DNA of 64,000 nt from Trichoplax sp. H2 (lineage: Eukaryota; Placozoa; Uniplacotomia; Trichoplacea): assembly GCA_003344405.1 (NCBI GenBank), contig NOWV01000094.1, positions 124,001 to 188,000 of the forward strand. The letters run 5' to 3'. This document shows positions 15,731 through 29,700 of the stretch, in pieces. The notes under the pieces were generated by a model, which worked only from the letters and a program-made list of their open reading frames with translations, searched no databases and had not been told where the DNA came from. The position numbers were made by a program, and so were the translations under genes. Each line of letters begins with the position of its first letter. The first letter of the stretch is position 1.

Positions 15731-17745
15731 ACTGTAGATATTACAATATTACATGTGTATGTGTACGATAGAGTACCGAGAAAAAAGGTATTTGATAGTG
15801 GGCTTGATTATAATCCAGATATTAGGAATCAGAGATTGCCATTGAGGACTTTAGTATTCACTAATAGGAATGCTTTAACCATTTTTAGATTTACAATGAT
15901 TACATGCCCAGTGCTATAAAGTATCAGTCAGAATAAATAGACATTATAGAATAATGTTGAAAATGTGTCCTGTAAATGATAGACAGATGAGAAAAAAGAT
16001 GTATGACAACGTACTTAAATATTGTAGTCTAAGTTATAGCTTTCTATACTGACTACTAGATTAGCGTTGAAGCAAGAGTGTACTATATCGCCCATGATGA
16101 AGATTGTTTTCGCAGATTATAAATTCTAAAACAAGTTATTAAACCTTAAAATCGGAAATTATATATCGTACAATAAATCTGCATATGTTTAATTTAAATT
16201 GAACTGAAATATGATATTATAAAATCTGATGTAATATCGATAAAGCATATTCTGTAAGTGATAAGGTGCAGAACAAAGTATCGAAATAGGAATAGTAAAT
16301 GATTTATTAGAAAAGTTCTCTCCTAAAATATAGATTTCACTGTGTAATTTCTCAAAATAATTCAAAAATTAAGAACTTCTATTTTGGTCTACTAATTAAT
16401 AGATATATATTTCAGTACTTCAAAGTATCCCGTAGAATATACCGTACAGCTCTACTCTAGATTTTAATTATGCTTGGTACTACTCTACCATAGCAGGTAT
16501 ACTTGTTTATATACTTTGCTCATCATGTCTAGTACCCAGTGGTAGAAATTAATTTTTGGTCAATCTATGCCATGGCTTAGTAGGAAAGGATAAATACCGC
16601 ACTGCTTAGATTTACCAAAATTAAAATTTCAACCAATCTACGATACAATTTAATATTAAGTTCGGATATAATACTGTACTTTTAGAATCCTCTGCTGTGG
16701 TCTATTTTGATGTTAATCTAAACATGATAGTTAGATATCAATACACTTGCTCTAAGCACCTGGTAGTGAACAGTATTAACTCCATTTTTATTTAATGATC
16801 AATCTTATTAAAGATTAAAATATTTATGAATCGATATTCTATCTTATTAGTTCTCCTTTTTTGGTATAAATCTAAAGGAAAATTGAGGTAAAAATTGACT
16901 ATTTCTATGTAATTCATTTTTGTTTCCTTACTCCAACCTGAATTAATTACAAATAAAATTTGAAAGAAGACAACGTCATCAGCAACACTTAAAATTTTTC
17001 CCAACCTTATAAGCTAGGCATTCTTACAAGATTTAATTGCATTATTTATCGAAGAATTAGGGTAGAGGCCAGTAGGGGAAATTGCGAATTATATGCCATC
17101 TGAATTAATTAATTATGTCGAGTATTATTGATTAGTAGAGCGTATCGACTATCTGTGATAAGCAATTTTTTGTACAATAAATATCATCTATCAATTATCG
17201 ATAATACATCGCTTTATTCAAGTACTAATAGTACAAAAAAACGGAAAGTCGCTAAGATTTCAACTAGAAAATAGAAAATTTTTTTTAGCAATCCTTATCA
17301 ATTACTTTATATTCTTGCCTCTGCTTACTCTGTATGGATTAATATCGATATTTACCACTCGTTGCAACAAAATCAACAGTAGGAGGTATCGATAGAGTAC
17401 CAGATCATGTTAGAGTAGTTACTATACTCGATACATTGATGGAGAATAAATTAAAATTTAATTACGGCCTCATTATTATCTATTGTTATGTTAACGACTC
17501 TATTGAATACACAATAAATACAATTTACATATATGCACAACTGCGTCTGTGTGATATTGTATATCCTAGGCAACAAAAGATGCAACTTCCAAGCCGTAGT
17601 AACCAAAATCAAAGCTAAGGAATGTTTGTTAATTAACACCGAACAAGAACATCTTTATTCATAATTCGATGTTGGTCAAAATTTAATTAATAGTACGTTG
17701 AAATTGGATAATGACGATCAATAGTAATCTATATATGTACAGAAA

Positions 17746-20700
17746 ATGGATGATATTAAACTAGATTCATGGAAAAATGAGTTGGCACGCATTAAGTATA
17801 CTCTTAAAACCACAGAATCATATCCACTAACATTGCATAATGGCTTGCAGGTATGGTAAATTTATCAAACAGTTTTCTTTCCACATCTTATCCTACATTA
17901 CAGTTACGAATTTATTCTGCAACTACTGGTTGATTAACTTTAGATTCAATTAATAACTTAAGGACTATGAACTAATTATACTTATATTAAAATTTATGTA
18001 TAACGTGGGTTGTTTATGATTTAAATAGAAAGAATCTTTAATTTATGATGACCTTACATTTCGTTGCAATAGTTACTGCTAACTATCCAACTATTCTATC
18101 TCTTGTATCTTCGAACTCTTATTAGTTAGCCATATCATAGGATAGATAGTAAGCAGTGCTCAAACTTGATAATGATATGAAGTCATTTATACCGCATATT
18201 ACCTGATGTGATTACGCTGATTTAACAGCTCCAATCAATAACATATAGAAGCTACAATGTACTCTGCGATTTTAGTGGATCCTAATAGATTTAATCTAAT
18301 GATAAAATTGGCAGTCTTCTTACTAGCTAATGTAAGTGAATTTATTGGCCTTCTAAAATTCAAATATAAAGTCATATATATTTGAATCGAATATATGCTG
18401 AAGTAACAATGTCATCTAGTAAAAGTGATCCCTCTATTAAACTGCTGCTACAAGTCAGTGTCGCTACTATTCACAATTTTTAAACTATGCCTGAGGTATC
18501 AGGTGGCACAGTTTGAGATCTCTTACTCCTTTTTAGTTCATTAAAGTCTCTAGCTAGTGTACATTACGTTATTCTCCAAATATAAGTTATAAACAACATG
18601 GTAAATTAATATTCATTACTAGGATTTATTTTGCATATAAAAATGCGTTCAATGCTGTTTTGCACACTTAAAATTTCAATTTAATGATACAGCTCGAGCA
18701 TCAAATGGTCCATCCTTTCCCTGTTCGATGTATAACATACGCAAGCGCTAAAACAGGTAAAAATTACAAGATGAGTACAAGTTATGATTATCCTTATCAA
18801 TAAGTATATATGAAATCTCTGCTCTTGAGTATATTGATTACCACTGAATATAGACTTGATTAGATAAATATATCTTGACATGTACTGTTTATAAATTTTT
18901 AGGACAGCAATTTATTTCTCATCTGGGGAGTGGATCTAATACTCAGATTAACATTTGGACGATAGCAAATGCAGGATTTACAAAAAAGTTTCAAAGGTAT
19001 TAAATTCTATTCATTTTTAATTACTGTACCTGCCGCTATTTAATTAAAGGATTTACAGGATATCATTTTAATAAAACATAATTAATTTTTGTTTTTATGT
19101 TATTTTTTTAGAATTAAAATACAATCAATAACTATCAATCATCTTACTTATGTTGCCAAGCATAGAGTAGGTTTATTCTATTCGATATTCTTCCATCTAA
19201 TAGAATCCTATAAATTATCTTCTCTTCATATAAAAAATATTGGAAAGTAAATACAAAAAGCTAACTTTATAATTTATAATTTCGCTCAACTTTTTTAGGT
19301 TTTTGTTGGATTTTGCCAGGATTTATATCTTCGTGTATTCTCTAGCGTATTTGATGAATTATCTCGAGCCTTATGTCCAACCACAGTTTTAAGGTCGCTA
19401 TAACAAATATATTGCAGTTGACTTCGTAATCGTAAGAAGAACATAAGCTATTTGATATTTATAACTTTCTAATATATATAAAATAATTCTTCTACTACAA
19501 TAGTGTATTTTATAATGAACCTACAGATGAAATCTTTACATGTGGAGTCGGTAAGCTTACTTCATTTTTCTCTCTACGAAAAACATATGCAACTCTACTT
19601 CATCTCGTAAAACAAGTAATTTTCACAATGTAATTCTCTAACAGGTTTTATTTCTATATGGAAATTCGGAAATAAGGTAATTGTTTGATAATACATATGC
19701 GTAAGATACAGTTTTGCTCCTTTGGTAGCATGCCATTTATTATTATATATCTTTTGCTAGATAAATGATCCATTAGAGCCAGGGCGCAACATTCCGACGA
19801 CCGTTACACCAGATAAGGTTAAAAATACGGCTTATATCATGAATTTATCTCACAGCATTATAGCAGTATAACTAGCATTAATTGGTATTAATATCTATAT
19901 TCACAGTGGGTAACTGGATTTGAAGTTTATCCTAATGCCGAAAAATTATTAGCAATCAGTGGCGATGGAATTTTCGTACTAGATTACTATGTAAGTCAAT
20001 TTAAACTTTATATAAATTTAACAATTGATGATTTACAGTAAAAAAATGAGCGTTTTTATACAAAATGGCAAGTGATAGTGCGAAATCTATCTCAAATTTT
20101 ACATTAAAATTGATTTTGTAGTTTATTGGAAATACTCTATCAATACTAATAAGTAATTCCTTCTGAAATTGCTAATAGAAGAACCAACTTTGTTGTTACT
20201 TTTATAGCACAACGAACAAGTCAATTTCTTCAAGAACTGGCATGATCTGTCTTTAACATGGTAAAGTATTAAACTCTAAATTTTATATTTTGATTTCAAC
20301 CGATGAGAACTTTGTAGTAAAGTAGATTTGATCTAATTTTTTTCTTGATGTACGCATTCCAGCTGTGCCGTTTATAGGCCATTAGAATATATTATTACAG
20401 GAGCTAAGGATGGTCCAATTAAAGTAAAAATTAAACTCTAGTTCTATAAAATTAGTCTAAATTTTGATCACTGCCATAAAACTTTCTTAAGTTCTTTTGA
20501 ACCTAAATAATACTATTGTTCACTAAATTATTGCGCTACCTGTCCTGAAACTTCATTCCAATAGGTCTGGAATTTAATGGTTTACAGCTTAATCCATACC
20601 TTCCATGGTCATTTACAAAGTGTAACCGGATTAATTGTGCATCCTCATGAGCCATTGTTGTTATCTAGCTCGACAGATCATACTCTGAGAACATGGAGAC

Positions 20701-23700
20701 TAGATACATTTGAAGAAGTAATACAGAATTATAACTCACAAAGATTTACAGTTACCGAATTGTTTGTTATAGCTTACTCAATGCTGCTATTTGAATTTAA
20801 ATAGACATGTCGAATTAATGTCGGAGACGCTATACTTGGCATGAAATTGTTAAATAACCATCAACTATTCTATCACTCGAAAGATACTATTAAAGTGTGG
20901 AATTTAAATCATGTAAGTTATCAGTCTTGAACTTGAACAAAATACAGAGAATATCTGACTACACATCCATATCTGTATAAATTAAAGATCAATTTCATTT
21001 TATATTTCTGATGCATGTAGTAATCCTTTCGTGAAATTTAGGTAATTACTTCTCATATTATTTAGTTTTATAGCGTATTTGCGGTAATTCATTCTCATGT
21101 GATAAGAATGTCTTGCGTTACCTCACCAAATCGATCATCAAGGATTATGGTATTTGCAGAAGATGGAGGAGTTCGTTTATTATCACCCACTACTTCTAAT
21201 ATCATTACAACACTTTTTCCTTTAGTCAACAACGAGGTAATTTCTTTTTAAAGGATTTCAATAGTTGTCATAATTCTAAGCTTAAACCCATGCAATGATA
21301 GGTCTTAATTGTACAGGTTTTTATTAAGCATGAAGTATATTCTTCGCATATCATTTCTTAGGTCATTGAAGACGTGACATATGATTTAAGATTTAATTAC
21401 TTATTTGCTGTATTGAAAGATGGAGATGGTAATATATTTACTTTAAATTATCATCACATCTATAACATCCATCTAATGTAGAATTCTACTGGATATAGTT
21501 CTAGTATTTGATGCACAGACTAATCCGTGTACAGCAATTCAATTATGGCAGCATGAAACTAACGATGACAAAGTAACCACAGTTGCTGTAATGCAAACGG
21601 TAAAAATATAGGCTGATAATTATATATATATGTAATTTTCCTTTAAATATGCGTAAAAGTAACGAATAGCCAGCCCTTATTTCGATTCATATTCACTATA
21701 TAAATTGAAATAAATAAGGACGATGCCATAGAAGTCGAATACTTAGAAGATAATAAAGTGCCATCGCTATCGCTCCTCTTTGCTGGTCTCTACAATGGCG
21801 AAGTAAGTAATAGCCATCAAATTTACCCTTCTATCTATATTGGATCAAAAATTAGTACTTTAGATTTTTTGAAGTCGTATGAAATTAGGACTCCATTTAA
21901 CATCCCAATTCTATTAAATAGATGTCTTGATCCTTTTCGATTAAATCAATTATAGATATCATTACTCCATGGTTCAAATACTAGAATGGAAAATATTGCA
22001 GCTCATGGAGGAGCTATAATACGATTAACAGTATCTGAGCGCAACATCAATAGCACAGGAATTGGTCGTTATTGTAGACTTGTATCACTAGGAAATGATA
22101 GAGTAAGCATAGATTAAGATGATGCGGCAATTTATCTAAATTATTTAGATCACATTTCAGTGAGATTCAGAACGATGAAATGGATATTTATATACCACAA
22201 AAGTATCTATATGTTTATATCACAAAGTTCTTACCGTACATGACCTGATAAGAGTACACTTTGCCAGTTGGTTCTCTAGGGAATTTAGCATATGAATGCA
22301 TACTTCAGTAGAACTTATGACTAGGAAAAGTTATGCACATCCATAAATTACACTTAAGGGCACTTTTGCAATTAAAGCGTAAGCAGTTCATCTTACTGAG
22401 CCCTAGCTTACTGTATTCGCGTAAATTATACTGAATGTTCACTTGCTACAGTTAATCCAGAAAAGTTTTTCAGAGCTTAATATTAGAAATAACTATGCCA
22501 TGATAAAAGAGATTTTTGGGAAAAGTTAAAAGATCCGACTTTGCTATCGTCTATTAATAACTATTATAAATGACGAATTATCTTAAGAAATAGTTAAAAT
22601 GTGTACAATAATTGAATAGTTAAAGCAAGAGTTTCCTTGATTCGGGCAAATAATTATACCAGATACAAAACTTATGGTTTATCCCTGTTGTAAACTTTTC
22701 AGATTGTTAGAATATGGAGAGTTAATGTTATCCATCCCGAAACAATCTATCTAAGTGGCTTACGAAGTGTAAGTTAAGCTTATTACCTGTAGCGGAATTA
22801 ATTCTCCACTAATGTATTCATATCCGGTATACTGTAGGTCACGTTGGATGGTGTACCTACAAATGTCTGCATGATGGATAATGCTCTTTGTGTATCGATG
22901 AGAGACTAGTAAGTATATAACATATTTATATATCCAATTAAGAGGTTATGTAGCATTAGCTGAATGATACAGATTATATCAAAATTTGCTATAGACTTTT
23001 CTACCGCCATTACAGGCAGTAGAATAATACGGCCTTTAAAGATTGGATTTATAAATAAAAAATTTTAACTAATGATTACCCGTTTATTCCAGTTCTACTG
23101 TCATATGCCAACTCCATGAAACCAAAGGTGGTGAATATATTCATCAACTTAGTAGCCCTGATCATACGAAAGATAATGCCAGTGATGCAGATAATAAATT
23201 AAAAAATCGCGCTCTATCCCTTAATACCTCGAAATCGGTTGGATTGGAAGCACCTAGCTCGGAGAATCGATCAATAACTGCCATGACGACTAGAACATTT
23301 GAAACTATTGAAGAAGTAGAAAGTAGCGATGGTTTGCTCAATCTTTCACGCGAACGACATGCAACCGTACTAACCCAAGCAAGTAGCCATTGGTCATATA
23401 CCGACGCATATACGGTAGGATAATTCAAAGTTTATTCAACTTTATTTTATTTTATAATTTCGTATCTAATGATGTATATCATATCTACGTCAATTAATAG
23501 AACAAAGCAAATAATATTTCAATTTTTTCTCATCATCAAGACGAAGAGCACACGCAAGAGGTTATTTCCATATTTAGTAAAATGAATTACTGTTTATATA
23601 TGCGCATATGAAATTAAGAATTTCATTATAAAAATGACTGGTTTACATTTATATTCTGTGTATGAAATTCTAATCTCCTCTCTATATAATATAGGTGATA

Positions 23701-26700
23701 GACATAAGTTGCTGTTCCGCTCTGCAATTATTTGTTACATCTGCAAGAGATGGTTCGGTCAAGGTAGAAATATTTCTGTGATAGAAATTAATCTTACAAA
23801 TTTTACTTATGCCAATTGAACAAGCTGAATTCTTGATAGATCCGAACGAGTTTTCATCCGATAGACTTAGTCATGATAATGATTGGAGGCAATAATCACA
23901 GTTTATTTCTATCATTTTATTGTAATGTGCACCAAATTATAATAGAATATTTGAAAGTTATAATAAATGTACATGTATCGTTTAAACATGCAGTAAATTA
24001 GTATTACAGCGACTTTTACTCTTAGAAGCATGTCGTAATTAATATCATTACTCTTTCGTTGGGAATACGTATATAAGCGTATTCATTTAGAAAATTAGAT
24101 TAGGATTGATATTGATTTATAAAAATTCTATTTAATATGAGAAAAAAATAAAGCTGATTATTAGCATTAGTTAATGTAGTGTATTAATTTGAAATTCAGT
24201 TAACGGGTGTTGCAAAATAGAATATCAATTGTAGCTTAATTTCTCGAAAGAGTAGGGATCTAAAGTGATATCACTATAGCGTACTATTGAGGAAATATAT
24301 TATTACGTAGGATATTAGTCCAAAATTAAAATACTTTGAATCGAATAATATATATAGAATAGTGTCACAAATCACACAGTGCCGCTTTCAGCCTGATTAT
24401 TGTCTAACTTATATTTAAATACTGGCATCCTTAGGTATGGGACACTGAAAACGGTCTAGTAAGGGAGATGGTATTTGATGATAGCATTCGTGGAGTTACT
24501 TTTATGAATAAACGAGGTGATATACTTATCGGTTTCCAAAAGCACATCAGGTAAAATTTACCTTCATAGAAACTCAGAATATATTAATGAAAGCTGCAAG
24601 TTATTGATTTATAATACCTATAAAATCTGCTATTGAATAGTATGATTCCTGTGCATAATTACTTGCCGCCACAATATCTGGAAAAGTTAATAGAAATGGA
24701 TTTTGAGGTATTTAGTTATGAGATACATATTTATAGATATGAGCAGCTAGAATAGCATAACATGGTAAATTTCTTAACTAAACTGTCACAGATGGAATCT
24801 TAGCGAATATATAGTATGTGGTTGTATAAGGAAAGATCATTGAGGGGTAGCATACAGTATTTCTTATATGTTAACTACTTAACTAACTTTAGGATGAACC
24901 AATTGAGGAACCAGCACCATTTAATACTGAAGCTCAATTCTGGTATGAGAGACGAAAATATTTCTTCAACATTCAACTTTTACGATATCTTTAGTTCACT
25001 GAGCATTGTTGCTTTTGCAAATATGATCAAGATTATGTATTAATCGCCTACTGAACGTCAACATATATGTATAAAAACTAAATATTTACTAAACTCGTCC
25101 TTTAAAGGTACAAGAAAGATAGTATACCAACATTGCCTGTACCATTGGAATGGCGTCTTCAAGATCATCCTAATTATGATCTAAGAGCTATTCGTATAGC
25201 CAATATGTCGATGAATAAGACGGAAGCCTTCCATCCAACGTTATTGTCTAGATTATACTATGGTCTTAGCAACACAGAATTTATATCAAAAGATGACATA
25301 GGTATTAAGATTTTATACTAGCTAAATAGCGTTAGGCAATAGCTATCTACGGTAATTTAGACTAAAATAGTAGTTTATATCCCACTGATGAGAACATATA
25401 TCATTACTTTACGTTTCTTGAGAGTTTATCAATCTTTAGCCTGCTGAAGATTGGCTTAGATGCTTTTAAATATTCTTCAATCGTCTACTGAGTATGAGGT
25501 TGTGCATTATATCATATCACTCAAGGATACATTTGTAATTCTGCATTTTTTACTAGACTGTACGCTAACTATAAAATTTTAATCTATTACGAACAGCATT
25601 CTAAGAAAAATTTATCGTTGACAAGCATTATTGTATTGTACTTCATAGATTAAAAGCAACCCTCGAATACTTAGACTAGTTATATAAATGCTTTGTAATC
25701 TTTTATTCACAGAACGAGGCGAAAAAGCCATACGAATTTTCCTGAAGCAAGGCGTTCTTATTAAGAAGCGACTAAAAGACAAATTGCATTCGCTAGCTAG
25801 ACGAGCAAGAGCACGAACATCAGTACTCAAGGAAGAGTCGGAGCCTGCTCAAGTTACTGATGTGAGAGTCTAAATCAAATCAATAATTGTTCAACTACAG
25901 TACTTTACATTCCAAATTATACATTGTTGGAGAATTTCCGAGTGTTATAGTAGTTAATTTAATAAAGTATTTATTTTACTTTTTCAGCTTATTTCCAAGA
26001 AATCTGAAGGAAATAGTCGAAAAACAAGCTTAACCAATGCTTCTAATGATTTAGTAACAGGCAATAATGTTGACGATAGTGATATTCTTTCGCAAAATAT
26101 TTATAAAGGTAAACCATATCTCGTCATAGCGAAAGCTTCAATTAGCGTAGTGATACAACAATAAATAATTGCCCTAACCAACTTATATTCAATATTTGAA
26201 AATAATAGATGAAATGGAGGAGTCTGAAGTTAAGAAACTTGATGCTATGGTAGATGGAATGATTACTGAAATTGCATCCGTTGTGTTCGATGATAATTTC
26301 TCCTTACTTTATCATGACGGTAGGTATTTACTTCGTTCAATGTAATATTATCACGTAGATATTACGATATTTTGGATATTAACCGGGTTGATTACAATTG
26401 ATTTAGTCTATAAATACGGTACTATAGTGAATATTTCCATCATTATAATTCCATTCATTATCAATGAACTATGAACTAATTTATACACAATTTGATTATT
26501 ACGTAGGATATGTTCCTAATTCAGTTGCGCGAAAACTTTTGGAAGATTTCATGCCCGACCTTCATAGCGTCGTCGTTCTGCCACCAGCTCAGGTAAATAG
26601 CAGTCTGCTCTAATATAATATTGAATAACAAAATAATTTCTGTTCACCGCTATGCTATTCAGAGCGTAATTGTAATTTTGAATTTTTGCAACATTGCAAC

Positions 26701-29700
26701 ATGTTGACTGATTATAACAGAAAAAGAAAGACCCATCGATGGAGTTTGAAGTCTTACCCGAAGAAAACGATGAGGAAGATCGCGTGTTCATTTGGGTAAA
26801 CATTTTTAGCTTGCATAATACACTTGGATATTATCATATTATATCACTTAAAAAGAACGTATAGTAATTGATTAATAGTCTAAATTGCGTTAATGCTTGT
26901 ATGAAATGAATTCTAAGCAAGTTCATAAACGTTTGTACTTAAAAAGGCATTATGCAATATTAATCATCGTGCTTGTAGGAAAAATTTTTTTACAAACGCA
27001 CAATTTCATAACGAAATAATCCTTATTCTACAACTAGAGCGATAGCAACTCAGAAAAAGAAAGCAAAGAAACAGATACGTCCAAAGAAAAGCTAGTAGAC
27101 AATCGCACTCGCACGTATACATTTGATTTCTCTGGCAAAAGAATTAAAAGACGTAATTATTTCCATGATTGGATAATTCATAAATTCAATCTATATCAGC
27201 TGTAATATATAAATTATTGTACGACCAAACTAGACGCTGTGATAATCAGCTCTATTTTACTATTTAAGCTATCATATTTTATCGATTTACTGCATTATAT
27301 TCTACTAAATTCGCAATATAAGTAACTGTTTATTTGGGCTTAAATATTTGCGGCTAATAAGAGCCAAACTGGTTAAAGCTGAATGAGTACTTGCAATTAA
27401 TTAATACTCAACAACTCCAAATTCTATTCTTGCATGTCATCATCAATAGCTTTTAAAAAGAAAAGGAAGGAGGAATCCAAAGATTCTAATGCAGCTCAAG
27501 AGGTAAATTATAAAATGATTATGAGCTAAGACGTTTTTATGGGATAACATGTAAAGATACTATTGATAATTACCAAATCTCTATTCTAATCTGATATTAA
27601 CTCAATACTATTTTAAGACCTTAAATTAATATTTATTAAAATTCCTTTGCGTTGACTAGACTGTAGCCAAATCCAAACCACGTAAAGGGGTTAGAATTCG
27701 ATTTCAAAAACAGGTATAAATACATTTACAGCTTTATTAGGGCTTATCAGAATTACGAGAGGCACTACTGTCTATGATTATATGCGAATTTTCAAAGTTT
27801 TCAAAGTTTCATTTCCTACAAATTTTAAATTAATATCATATCTAGCCTTTGCCACCTCCGACGGAAAAGAAGTCAGTTAAAGTGGCAAAAGACGTAAGAA
27901 ATAATCAAATGACTATATATAATAACAATTTATCCTTCATCATGTTAATTAGCACACTTCGTTAAGAACTCCTACATAAATTCATACAGTATCATTCATT
28001 TTCGGCTATTATGAATATTTCCATTCTATTAATTAATAGCTAATAACTAAAATAATGCACTATCGTAATTAGAATCTAGCTGATTTAGTTTACGAAGGCG
28101 ATAGATCACTAGAAGATGTCTTGAAAAGATTAGCTAAATTGGGTTTCATGCCAAGAGGAATCTCTCAAACTAAAGATTCAATTCTAAAAGTATTCTGTAA
28201 GTGATAGAATTTGCTTTAATGCAGTCGTAAATATTTAGACATACACATACAGAAACATGCAGTAACCTATCGTAGCGTGCAATTGTCTATATTCCTAAGT
28301 CTCAGACTTTGCGGTATTTTATTTAAATGCCTATCGAGTACTGTAATTCTCTGGTAGCTAAATATTATATCTGACAATTCCTAGTGATGATGATTGATCA
28401 TTGTACGACGGTGGTGCACCAGGAAATATGCGCTGGCATAATATCCATCAATAAGTAAGAATAACATTCGTGAACGATATTCTTAAAGGATGATAAAAAT
28501 AGCAAATTTAAAAAAAATACTTTTATAACTTTAATCTTCCTCCACTTAGATTTAATGGCTTAGATGAAAATGATATTGATACTGTGGTCAAAAAGTTAAT
28601 CGAACAGTTAAATCACCCATTGCCACAAGTGCGATTGAACGCTACTCAAGCATTATCTACGATGGGTATCAAAAATAAAAGTATTATGGTTGCCATGCTG
28701 CCTCGACTTGTCGACAGTCAGGTATTGATACTATAAAAAAAGGAAATAGGATAGATATTCTGGAATGATCCTATCGTCTGTTACTATTTATGGTAATGAA
28801 TAATATTTGCTCTATTTTATTCCCTAGGCAAGTATTCGTGACGAAGCCAAAGTTTTATTAGAGAGTATGGGAATCAAATCGAGGCAAATTATTATTTTTA
28901 ATTCATTTTATCATTTATAAACTTCGCATATCTGAGTCTATTAACATAGTTTCCTCTTTCATCACCAATAGGGAAGATTTGATTAAATTAATGGAAGAAT
29001 TAGGAGCTTTAAAAACAGTAGAGCAAGTTGATGAGGTAAGTCTTTTCGAATTGCTTAAGTTAAAATTACTTATATAAGGGCACGTGTATAACTAAATCGC
29101 TTAGATTTCTGAATGAAAGGCTTCTCAACATCTTTATATATCAATAATACCTACTTGAAATTATCTAACAAGTACCATCTATTTTGATTTCTATACAAAT
29201 GTGTGCACATTTAGGCGGAGTTAATAGCCGATATTGCGGATAGACAGGTTAAAGGAGAAGACATGGAAAATACGGATCGGTATGCTTTTATCATCGAATT
29301 ATATAACTAACTGTTACTAATTTATATTTACGACCATGTAAATCACAGAGAGCATTTATTATACTAACGTTTATTTCTACAAATATCCTTGTCACTATTT
29401 AATATTTATAATCATAAGAATGTCAGCTTGGCTTGCTGATGTGCCTTCAGAAGAGAAAGATGTGATAGATGATTTTCTTGAAGGTGCAGAAGTCCCAGCG
29501 GAAGAGGAAAACGCGGTAAGTACCGGTATACTCGTATAAGCTTTTGCATCTGTTAGTCTTACAAATGATACTAGGATAAGTTATAATTAATGATATTTAA
29601 GCGCTAGTAGCTACGGTAGTAGAAGATATTTGCATATGATATACAAAACATGATAATCAATTCATCAGTAATATGTCTGCATAAAATAATACAAAATGTG

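Larger units (their letters stand above)
14705..17745. other. AT-rich spacer with decayed tandem repeats
   Basis: About 3 kb with no supported gene. It contains a TA microsatellite and several diverged direct repeats. The short open frames on both strands have no protein-like composition. Confidence 0.6.
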
